From: Siphonodentalium dalli
Taxonomy: Eukaryota > Mollusca > Scaphopoda > Gadilida > Siphonodentaliidae
NCBI GenBank assembly: GCA_032622095.1
Contig: CP136064.1
Location: forward strand, 46,637,573-46,701,572
DNA: 64,000 nucleotides
Direction: 5' to 3'
The notes beneath the pieces are model-generated. The model was not told where the DNA came from. It saw nothing but the letters and a program-made list of their open reading frames with translations, and made no database searches. Of the stretch, positions 35,758 through 45,810 are shown piece by piece (within the stretch, counting starts at the first letter, position 1; every line of letters starts with the position of its first letter). The translations under genes were made by a program, and so were the position numbers.

Positions 35758-36112
35758 TTTAACCCTTTACCCAACAGAACGGCCCTGTGCCAATGCATTC
35801 TCTTATATATGCGAGTCGACCATAGGTCGCCTCGCATATATAAGAGAATGCATTGGCTTAACACATATTAAAAATGATAAAAACAATTTAGGCCAATGCA
35901 TTCTCTTATATATGCGAGGCGACCTATGGTCGACTCGCATATATAAGAGAATGCATTGGCACATGGCATAACTGTAACCATCACAATGTGGTCAATGAAC
36001 CGGTTCCAATGATATCCATATTTGCATGGTGTTATTGAGACAGACCGAAGATATTTTAGGCTGTTGAAGCTTTATTTGGGCGTTTTTGGCCGTTTTTTGG
36101 GTAAAGGGTTAA
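35758..36112. mobile_element. Double-hairpin composite element, copy C
   Basis: Same family as copy B but inverted. TTTAACCCTTTACCCAACAG lies left; the ~150-bp flank with GACAGACCGAAGATAT and GGGTAAAGGGTTAA lies right. The two hairpins (35,789-35,857 and 35,892-35,960) are only about 34 bp apart, yet match the other hairpins almost base for base. Confidence 0.85.
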
Positions 36113-36425
36113 TACACGTGGCTCGCGTCAACGGGTGTGGAATAAAACGTATTTTTGAAGTTAATGTCCTTTGAATTTGGACTTATTATGTAACAATCCA
36201 TTTTAAAGATTATATTCAATCTATTTTATCACATGGTAGGTTTATTGATATTGATATATGATATATATGCATACAACAAATACTGTAACACAATTTTTCA
36301 TTGAAATAAACTAATTCATATAATCTGATTTGTCAAATATTCTGCCAATATTCTGCCATCATAGGCCAGCGGTCTGAGTTGAATCGTACGCTTACATATA
36401 TTGCCGCAACGAATCGCTGCATTAC
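36113..36425. other. Non-coding, nothing recognised
   Basis: AT-rich sequence between copy C and the minisatellite. Confidence 0.4.
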
Positions 36426-36459
36426 ATGCAAGTAGTGTATGAGATAATTGAGGGAACAC

Positions 36460-36757
36460 ACTACTTCAAGGGGTTACCTGTCATGTACTTCAAGGGGTTA
36501 TCTGTCTTCAAGGGGTTATCTGTCTTCAATGTGTTATATGTCATGTACTTCAAGGGGTTATCTGTCTTCAAGGGGTTATCTGTCATGTACTTCAAGGGGT
36601 TATCTGTCTTCAAGGGGTTACCTGTCATGTACTTCAAGGGGTTATCTGTCTTCAAGGGGTTATCTGTCATGTACTTCAAGGGGTTATCTGTCTTCAAGGG
36701 GTTATCTGTCATGTACTTCAAGGGGTTATCTGTCTTCAAGGGGTTATCTGTCGTTAT
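36460..36757. repeat. 42-bp minisatellite, about seven units
   Basis: The unit is built from two 18-bp halves TTCAAGGGGTTATCTGTC plus ATGTAC. Because 42 is a multiple of three and the unit lacks stops, frames are open on both strands (YFKGLSVFKGLSVM-type repeats forward, TDNPLK-type repeats reverse). This is a property of the repeat, not evidence for a protein. It lies immediately left of the duplicated flank of the large LINE. Confidence 0.9.
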
Positions 36758-36764
36758 CTGTCAA

Positions 36765-37487
36765 TAATGTGAAAAAGTTAGCCAATTATGACGAACTGCT
36801 TTACACGCTGCTAAGCGATATGCAGCATGTGAAAGTTTAGACTAAACTTTCCGCGAAAATATGTGACCCGCCATATCAAATCCAGTCGTAAGTCGGGATT
36901 TTTTTACCCTGTGCCAATGCATTCTCTTATATATGCGAGTCGACCATATGTCGCCTCGCATATATAAGAGAATGCATTGGCCTAACAATGTTTTACAATT
37001 TTAATATTCTTGTATTCTTTAACAATTTTATAATTTCACCCATACAGAGCCCCAGACAAACATGAGCAGACGACACTCTTCTATATGCTTCTATATATGT
37101 GTGGGGCTCCCTGCAGGGTAATGGCTGTTTTTTATTTTATGTCCTAAAAATTGTCAGAAACATTTATTTAAAAAAAATGATAAAAAATTGTTAGGCACAT
37201 GCATTCTCTTATATATGCGTGGCGACCTGTGGTCGACTCGCATATATAAGAGAATGATTTGGCACAGGGTAAAAAAATCCCGACTTACGACTGGATTTGA
37301 TATGGCGGGTCATATATAGTATAAGTATTATAATAGGGAGGTTGACAACTTAGCTGGACAAGCAATATCAAGAAGCCCAATGCTATGTCGCAAGACCATG
37401 GCCCATGGTAGAACAATTACAGTATGTTGATCAATTCCGCATAACATCAATTCTGAATTAAATACCAGGAGTACGTTTTTGTGTAGC
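36765..37487 (+). repeat. Left direct copy flanking the large LINE
   Basis: It matches 44,018-44,205: AATGTGAAAAAGTTAGCC, GACGAACTGCTT, GTGAAAGTTTAGACTAAACT, GGACAAGCAATATCAAGAAG and CAGGAGTACGTTTTTGTGTA. It is interrupted here by MITE D (36,861-37,313) and by about 90 bp (37,376-37,466) absent from the right copy. Confidence 0.8.
36861..37313. mobile_element. Double-hairpin MITE, copy D
   Basis: Same terminal repeats as copy A (TGTGACCCGCCATATCAAAT), with hairpins at 36,913-36,981 and 37,195-37,263. The second hairpin has a few changes (GCACATGCATTC, GAATGATTTGGC). The spacer is inverted relative to copy A. An uninterrupted version of the target exists at about 44,112-44,126 (GAAAATATAGTATAAG), so the insertion duplicated only a few bases (ATA or ATAT) at a TA-rich site. 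Confidence 0.9.
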
Positions 37488-39063
37488 CTTCCTAACATGG
37501 AATGTCACAGGCCTCCTAATGAGCTCATCGGCTTACTTAACAAGATTTCTTGAATTTAATCATATCGATGTGGTAGATGTCAGTGAACACTGGTTACATG
37601 AACACAATGCAGATTATGCACAATGTATCGGTAATCAATATGATTATCACGTTGTCTGTGACGCTTAGCAACGTCTACCCATACAGAGGGGTAGATATTC
37701 CGGTGGTGTTCTACTTATGTGGCATAACAAATACGCAAAATACGATCCCACTCTTCCGATTCCAGATGATAGGATTTCTGGATTCTGGATAGGATTGATC
37801 ACGCATTGATTCCCACTGAAGACTCAGCTCTTATTCCATACATCAAAGTAATCGATGACGATTCCCTAAATGTGTCAAATCATCGCCCAATTATGTTCAC
37901 AATGCAATTTCCAGTTGACAATCACGGCCTTTACAACACCACGAACAATAACACTAAACCGAATTGCAGCACGGGTTCCAAAAATGTTTGAGCTCAAATA
38001 TGGTATCGTACATGGCACTAGAATGTATTGATTATGCTAAGGATGTTGCTCACAAAATGTACGCATGTTTCCTGTATGCAACGAAGACCTTTGACACGGT
38101 GTGGATCAACGGGTTGTTGTACAAACTATATGATCGCGGCATTCAAGGCCTCTCGTTTTCTCTTATACATGCATAGCCTGATATCTGATGTATAATGTTC
38201 AGTTAGTAGGTAAAACGGTTCATTATCCCGTTGGTTCACAGTGTGTCACGGAGCAAGGCAGGGGGGCATATTATCCCCTTCGCACTATATGATCTATGAT
38301 AACGACCTCATAGTACAGCTGAGGAACTCAAGAAATGGTCTAAACTTATATGGTATAGATTGTTCCAGCCCAACGCTAGCTGACGATATGTTAATACTTT
38401 CACTCACTATATGACTGGTTTACGTAATCTTTGCGACATCTGCTATACCGTTACATCACGGTGTGGCGCTATATGTATAATCCATCAAAATGCTCCGTTA
38501 TTATATTCAATGAATCTAAGGTGCATGCAAACAAAACTGACCGTAGATGGCATATTGGGCCATCTGTAATACCGGAAGTGGAAGAAGTTACCCATCTTGG
38601 TATTCCTTTAAACAAGTATGATTTAAATGGTGTATTTGTAGACACCATTTGTCGCAAAATCAGGGGCACCTATCTCATGTTATCTGATGCTGGCCTTTAG
38701 GCCGGTGGGATAACGCCACTGAGCTGTAAGACAACATATGAATCTATTGTCCTCTCAAAGTCGCTATTTGGCGCAGAATTACTATGGAACCTGACACATA
38801 AACATAAGGAAGCTCTTGAAAAATGCCATATATTTTGTCTGAAAGAGGTTCAGGGATTACCTACGCGTGCTAGAACAGTTATCGTCCATGGGCTCATAGG
38901 ATTTCACCCTATTATGAGCTATATAGATAAACGAAAACTATCGTTCCTTAGATCAATGTGTAATCTGGAACAAATTAAAACGGCCAAGGAAATTTTCATT
39001 TTCCCTCTTTATTAACGCGCACTTGCTCCAAATACTTCTTGTAAAAATTTCTTCTCCGATATC

Positions 39064-39464
39064 ATGGTAACAATGAATAAATACAAACTGGTAGACTACT
39101 TGTGTCTGTATTTGAAGGAATCAGTATTTCCTTCTAAAGAGCAATGGAAACAATTAACTAAAGCTCTCATTAATGAGTCTGAGAGCGCGGCCTGGTCCGA
39201 GATAATTTTTGCTGATAACTCCTTAATTCGATTCTCGAAGATTCAGACCACGCTGGAAGTCTCACACCTATGTAAATTGTGCCGCCTGTTTCCAGAAAAT
39301 AAATTGTCTTATTACAAAATGGCACAAATTATACAATTCTCCTGCGTTCCATGTGATACAGGTATATGTTCAAATTGCTCTCGTGCGTACTCTGGCTACA
39401 CGCGGCAGACAATCGGTGACATGTTTATCGCCATTAACAATCCATATTGTTTGATATGCCAATA
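39064..39464 (+). pseudogene. LINE C-terminal segment left of the foldback insertion
   Basis: The longest remaining open piece of the LINE. It runs through a thumb/C-terminal region (KQLTKALINESESAAWSE, HLCKLCRLFPENKLSYY) and reaches the first half of the zinc knuckle (CLIC), where the foldback element begins. The frame as open sequence continues 55 bases into the transposon, so its apparent C terminus is not native. Confidence 0.75.
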
Positions 39465-42400
39465 TAGTCTGGTCGATAAACTCAAATTTTATGGTCAACC
39501 TAGAACAAATTTGGACTAAGTTGGTTTTTATATCATTTTGAAGAGGAAGATCTCCTCTATAACATATCCAAAATCCGCTAAAATCCGCTTTGAGCAATTT
39601 TTGTAATTCAAGATGGCGTCCAAGATGGCTGCCATTTTCCTATAAGTCAGCTCGATGCAATTATAGTGAGAACATCTTGTCATATGTATACACTTGTATA
39701 CATTTTTGTGAAGCTATGAATTAACGCCATCTTTATGTGCCAAAATTGAAACTTACCTTTATTAATTTTTACTATTTAACATTCTGAAATTACCAGAATT
39801 ATGGGATTTTTCTATCACAAACAGCATCAAACTCTGCTAAAAAATCACTATCTTTAGTATCAAAGGTTCTTTTTATTTTTATATGCCTCAAATATGGCAT
39901 AGTGTGGTGCTTTAGACAATATTACTCAAGATTACATGCAAAATGGCAACCAAATTTAGTAAAAAGTTTATATTCCGAACATTATTCTCGGCTGTTCAGA
40001 AATTGTAGCAAATTGTGACTCACTTGGTTATTAAACATGCTACTTAATCAATTGACAACTTAATCTTATATTATGGTTGTCCCAAAACCTTATGGGGCAC
40101 GACAAATTAATTTTAAGGGATGCAGTATGAATTTTGCCGAACACCTCTTTTGGGGTTATGTCCATGTTTTTTTACGGAAACGGACGGAACGTTGAACCTG
40201 AACTGACATGTTTTATATGCAATGTGAAGAACACTCTGATATTACCTCTATCGATTAACATATCCTTGAGTTATTGTGGAAAGTGATAGTCACACAAAGG
40301 TGCACCAGTACAAATCACACATGAGCATGCAGTCACTCCATATATACATACATGAATACCACGTAAATGGCCATGTGCCACTCGCTGTATAGACATACAC
40401 CTCACCCATTACCATACAGCCACAATTGGGTTTACCCACACCAACGCATGGCCATATAGCCGTGAATAACATTGCAGACACACCAGGTATACTCCTACAC
40501 CTCACGTGACCTGTATACATATCCACTACATACATGCACACAAAGTAACCTCTTGTATACCTATTCACCTAACCATAGGCCATACAGTCACTCCATGTAT
40601 ATGTGTTTGCCACATGCATAGCTATACAACCACTAAATATATACATGTACACCTAACCGATGACCATACAGTCACTCCATACCTGTTCGCTACATCCATT
40701 GTCATATATTACTTCTTGTATATATATTTGCCTCACCAGTGGTCATACAGTCTCACTCCCTGTATATATACATATTTGCGACAGCCATGACCATATAGCC
40801 ACTCAAGATATACATATACACCCAACCCAAAACCATAGAGTCACTCTAGGTATATACATATAACCTCACAAAAGTGGCATTACAGCCCTTCTAGATATAT
40901 CAATGTCTCGTACCGCGCATACGGCCATTCGTACACTCCAGACTTGCATATACACCTGACCATGACTTTCAGCTTCTCGCTGTATACGCATAAACAACAG
41001 TCGTGATCATAGTCACTCCTTGTATATCAATTCACCCCACCATTTATTTTGTCATACTGTCAATCCCCATATACCTATGTACATATTGGCCGTGCCATGG
41101 CCATGTAGTCACTCGTGATATACATATACACCTCACCCATGACCACAGCGTCACTCCAGGTGTGTATATATACCTCACCAATGGCCATACAACCCTTTTA
41201 GATATACCAATACCCCACACACACGGCCATTCGTACACTTCAGACTTGCATATACAGCTCAATCGTGACAATTGAGCCACTCGCTGTATACATATACACC
41301 CTCTCCACGAGCATTCAGCTAGTTACTGTATGATTGTACACACCACCGATGACAATACAATAGTACATATTAACATATACATCCAAACCATCACCATGAG
41401 GTTGCTCTCTATATACACAAGCTGCCAATGGCCATCAAATTGTACTCCAGGTATGCATATACACTTCAACAATGACCGTGCAGTCATTCCATGTACACAT
41501 ATACACATTGCCCATATCCACACAACCACACCCTATTTATACATACACCCATCCATTACCATACATCCAACACACACACATGACAATACATCCACCCAAT
41601 GTACATATGTACAGCCCACCACTGACCACACAGTCACTCCATGTATACATACAGGACAGTGTAGACGCTCTCGTTATGACCATACACCACTTCAATGACC
41701 AGACAGCCACTCGCTGTAAACATGTTCACCTCACACATCAGCATACAGCTACTCCTTATATACCTATACATCTCACTATGGACATCCCATCCATGGCCAT
41801 ATAGTCACACATTGTATAACTATTCACACCATTCATGAATACAATAATTCCATGTATACCTACTCACATCGCCTATAACCAGACAGTCAACAGACATACA
41901 CACTGTATTAAGTTGATCAATGTTGATGCTAATGGACCAGAATAGCCACATAATATGATCCATCTCAGTTTGATTTCAACGTTCTGCCCATTTCCGTTCA
42001 AAAACAAGGAAGTTTTAGACAAAATCCGTATTGCATTCATCAAAATGAATTTGTCATGACTCGTAGGGTACCGGGACAATCAGAATAGAACATTTAGTTA
42101 ATTAAGTAGCACGTGAGTCACAATTGATTATGTATACATATACACCGCGTATATACACATATGTATATGTATATAATAATGTTTACCAAACTTGGTTGCC
42201 ATTTTGGAAGCCATCTTGAGTAATTTTGTCTAAAACAACTCAGTGTGACACATGTAACACATATCAAAACAATAAACATCTTTGATACCAAACATGGTTC
42301 CATTTTACTTTCAAAAAATGGCTCAAACCTGAACAGCGATTTTTTGCCGATTTTGATATCAGGATTGTGACAGAAAATTTCGAATAATTCTTGTAATTTC

Positions 42401-43217
42401 AGTGGTTAAAATAGTAACACAATACCAAAGGTGCATCATTATTGTTAGTACTCAAGCTAATTAAACATAATAGTCAACTGTGTGCATCACCATAACTTGT
42501 AAGCGGTTGCGTGGAACGCTGGGATAATAATTACCATTTCCCATATTTTGGCGGCCATTTTGGCATCCATTTTGGCAGCCATTTTGAGCCAATTTTGGTA
42601 CCATTGAGTTCGAATATCAATAAGATATAGAATGGATCAGTCAGTTACATTGCACAGTTGTTTCCACTTCTTGATGAAATATGATTAGAATATTGGGGAT
42701 CTTTTGTGAAATGTTATACCGCGTTTTGTAAAATCGAATTTTTGAGTGATCAGAATGGGTGTGTACCTCACGAACAGCATATTTCATTGCCCCAATGGTC
42801 AGTTAACATGCTAAATACAAAATAAAGGTAAAATTCTCAACCAGTTCCAAACCACGGAAACTTATCTTAAAGATATTATTAAAAAAAACGTAAACATTCC
42901 ACTTCCGGTCGCCATTTTAGCGGCCATCTTGGACGGGGAGTTCCAATTTTGGCACATAAAGTTGGCGTTATGTCTTAGCTTCTCAAAAATGTATACATGT
43001 GTATACATATGACAAGATGTTCTCACTATAATTGCATCAAGCTGACTTATATGAAAATGGCAGCCATCTTGGACGCCATCTTGAATTACAAAAAATGCTC
43101 AAAGCGGATTTTAGCGGATTTTGGATATGTTACGGAGGATTTATTCCTCTTCAAAATGATATACAAACCAACTTAGTCCAAATTTTTTCTAGGTCAAACC
43201 TTTTATCGACCAGACTA
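39465..43217. mobile_element. Foldback transposon with minisatellite core (copy 3), inserted in the LINE
   Basis: The ends TAGTCTGGTCGATAAA (39,465) and TTTATCGACCAGACTA (to 43,217) are exact inverted copies and are flanked by ATA on both sides. Arms pair over long distances: AAATCCGCTTTGAGCA near 39,584 with TGCTCAAAGCGGATTT near 43,096, and GTGCCAAAATTGAAACTTAC near 39,737 with its mirror near 42,940. The core (about 40,280-41,890) is the same degenerate minisatellite as in copy 2. There is no transposase frame. Because the element sits in known LINE sequence, its boundaries are the best defined of the three copies. Confidence 0.88.
40280..41890. repeat. Degenerate minisatellite core of foldback copy 3
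   Basis: Repeats of about 50-60 bp on the theme CATACAGTCACTCCATGTAT, then ACATATACACCTCACCCATG, mostly in one orientation. Several open frames of 65-122 codons on both strands arise from it and have no family features. Confidence 0.8.
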
Positions 43218-44017
43218 ATAGTCCAGTGTTCCTCATTAACGTGTATCCGTGACGAAATAGAATTTTCTGTTTTGTGTAGAATTGGAGTTCAAATTTTCAT
43301 ACGTTTTGATTCTATTTCAGATGAAGATAAATTATTCTTCTTGACGGCAAAATTTTAAGAAATTGCCTCTTATGTCGAAGATATAAACGACTTTGAAATT
43401 TCATAATAAAGTGCACATGTAAACTATGGGAAGAATATCATTGCCTCTCTGTTTGAATTGTATTTAAATAATTAATTCTATACGTTAGTAATAACATAAT
43501 ACTATACATAACTCATATAACCTTATAATAACACATCACATTTAGCCTGTCGTGGAGAGCCAGTTTAGATATTCGACCACATCATGTTCAATCCATTACA
43601 CGATAACGTAACATTGCCATTCTGGTCGTCTGTCTCTGTCTATAAATATAACGAATGTGTGTCTGTTAGTATGAATACTTATGTGTGTATGGTTGTTGTA
43701 AAGGGAAATCATGTATGTAATTCGTCAATGTGTTGTGTGTGTCTGCTTGTATGAATGCTTCTGGGAGTTTGTTTGTTGAAAATAGAAGTCATGCATGTAA
43801 TTCTCCAATGCTCTATATGTGCGTCTGTTAGTAAGAATGCTTCTATGTGTATGGTGGCTGTAAATGGAAATCATGTACGTAATTCTCATGTTAATCACTT
43901 AGTTGATGACTGTAAATATGTTGAGCTTTGTTCGCTGTTCATGTTCTTATAATTTATATTAATTGTATGCATTCTCTAAATATCTCCATGAATGGAGGAA
44001 ATAAAGAAAGAATATAT
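43218..44017 (+). pseudogene. End of the LINE coding region and its 3' UTR
   Basis: Continues the LINE after the transposon: CIRDEIEFSVLC completes the knuckle and the frame runs to a TAA at 43,356-43,358. The 3' UTR contains about three tandem repeats of about 80 bp (43,655-43,890, each with a GTCTGTTAGTATGAAT-like start and a GGAAATCATGTA-like end) and AATAAAGAAAG before the junction at 44,017. Confidence 0.75.
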
Positions 44018-44205
44018 ATAATGTGAAAAAGTTAGCCTATTATGACGAACTGCTTGTCACGCTGCTAAGCGAATATGACAGCATGTGAAAGTTTAGACTA
44101 AACTTTTCCGTGAAAATATAGTATAAGTATGAAAATAGGGAGGTTGGCAACTTAGCTGGACAAGCAATATCAAGAAGCAGGAGTACGTTTTTGTGTAGCC
44201 TACTT
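44018..44205 (+). repeat. Right direct copy flanking the large LINE
   Basis: Uninterrupted counterpart of 36,765-37,487, starting right after the LINE tail and ending GTTTTTGTGTAGCC, exactly the sequence that precedes the LINE's endonuclease at 37,488. Confidence 0.8.
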
Positions 44206-45574
44206 TTGTATTCAAAATTGATCATAGCTGTCTGACTAATGAATACTAGTGTTCGCCCTCGGGAACAGAGAGTCTGGTATGCTAGGTGTGCGAAATCAGA
44301 ATGTCTCATTCTAAACCTTCATATATACATGTAGTACCTTAACGGGGACAAAGACGAACGCGGAATAAGTTCCCTGTGCTCTGTTCAGAGAGTGGGCAAA
44401 GTAAAGTGTGTATATATTTTTCTATTTTCTAAATTGACGAAACCATTGTATGGGATTATCATTTACCTCATATTTGTCTAACGTTATACCAAATATATGT
44501 AATGCTTTGTGCGTTATATTGATGGGCATCGTGCTATGTTCCAACTTCAGCCATCAGGATTTACGTCTGACTATTCTAATGCAAACAAAACGTCTATACC
44601 GAGAGAAGCAATTCGAACATTTAAGTAAGATAAACTCAACTCGCACACATGAATGTCGTATGTGGGTAACATATACTTGCCCCAATGTTGGACGTGTTTC
44701 TTGGAGTGAGAATTCTAAAGTTTCGAAATGCTCAGCTCAGTCCAACCACACATCCAGTAAATATATTCGGCATAAGAGTCAGAGAAACTATAGCTATACA
44801 TGCATTGAGCAAAAACACATGTTCTACGTGTTGGTGATGTTTTTTTTTACAGACTTTTATTATAATTTTTGCACATTTACCCACTGCGAAGATCCTGTGT
44901 CCCTTTAATGAATTCTCACTTTTATTCAAGTACTACCTGAACGTTTATCAGCTCATCAGAAAATGTCGAAACTTTTCATCAACATTATAAATAGTGCATA
45001 TTTAATATATTGTTGTATATAAGTAAATGTGCACATAAACTGACGGATTATACACTGAAAGCACATAGGAAAATTCACATGTTTCCAGTTTTTGTGTTTT
45101 ACAATCGAAGAACTATTGCTTCACATTTTACGAGCATATACATGTATGAAAGTAGCACGTACATGTCGTGCAATCATAGTTTAGAAAGTAAATATATATG
45201 ACGTATTTTTTTATGACGGAGTTTTCCGACCCGCGCGGTGACTGGCTATTTAATATTAGTTTGTTGTGACAAGAATTATATGAATGTAATTACTTGTGAA
45301 ACGAACCTTACTCATATCGTAAGTGAATAGTGGGATTAAGTCTCCGCCAGGGGGCAGTGACCAATTGCGTGTACAATATACGCTTGACCAACGGTGCATG
45401 TACATTTAGTTCGATATCATACGTTCACCATTGACAAATAATTCTATAATAACAAATTTCTCGCCGCTGGGCTTTCGTGCGACTCATATTGATAATTTGA
45501 AACATTCGCAAGGTCATTCCGCTGTTAAAACATGGCTTTGACGTCACTCCTTTGTTCATCGCGTCCAGTTTATA
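44206..45574. other. No recognised gene; one uncertain open frame
   Basis: A 152-codon forward open frame (44,450-44,908) has a hydrophobic start (about residues 8-32) and scattered cysteines but no recognised domain. No splice or promoter context was seen. It is probably chance in AT-rich DNA. Confidence 0.25.
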
Positions 45575-45810
45575 TAGGACTAGCAGATTATCCCGCCATT
45601 GGCGGCTTTGTCAGAAACATGACCATATGAGCGTATATGAGCAAGGACACGGCGCATGCAAAATTTGACCTTGAATTCACCATTTTGAAGGTCAAGGTCA
45701 GGTCCTGGTCACGATTTGACCTGTCCAATACACTCCCCGGACAAAAGTACACCTGGCGTGGTTCGTCCCATGGCTTTGTTTGAAAAAGCAATTGCAACAG
45801 CACTGTTAAA
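45575..45810 (+). repeat. Isolated copy of the CCCGCC-hairpin repeat
   Basis: Starts ACTAGCAGATTATCCCGCCA (hairpin CCGCCATTGGCGG), then GTCAGAAACATGACCATATG, TTGAAGGTCAAGGTCAGG and CTCCCCGGACAAAAGTA. The same order occurs around 49,590-49,680, 50,350-50,560 and 51,690-51,850. Confidence 0.8.

Larger units (their letters stand above)
37485..44017 (+). pseudogene. Large decayed LINE (endonuclease plus reverse transcriptase), split by a foldback element
   Basis: Pieces in LINE order: an APE-type endonuclease start (FLTWNVTGLL, then HIDVVDVSEHWLHEH, about 37,488-37,610), its C-terminal NVSNHRPI (about 37,875), reverse-transcriptase motif A remnant (TKTFDTVWINGLLYKL, about 38,080-38,130), catalytic LADDMLILS (about 38,377-38,403), the IVHGLIGFHP thumb block (about 38,880), and a C-terminal frame (39,064-39,464) ending in CLIC. 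The rest of the knuckle (CIRDEIEFSVLC) and the 3' UTR resume at 43,218. Several frameshifts, stops and internal deletions make it inactive. The tail holds AATAAAG near 44,000. The YGE/VHG-GxxP block relates it to the LINEs at 33.96 and 57 kb. Confidence 0.85.

Noticed and set aside
36460-36757. CRISPR-like regular repeats
   Set aside because: Units abut without unique spacers and the DNA is eukaryotic; it is a minisatellite. The same holds for the 40.3-41.9 kb and 12.7-14.0 kb tracts.
36426-36840. Three long open frames (both strands) through the 42-bp minisatellite
   Set aside because: The repeat length is a multiple of three and lacks stop codons, so frames stay open by construction; no start context, splice sites or outside similarity.
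44450-44908. 152-residue open frame as a membrane or secreted protein gene
   Set aside because: Hydrophobic start only; no domain, no promoter or splice evidence, and AT-rich surroundings make a chance frame plausible. Left as uncertain.
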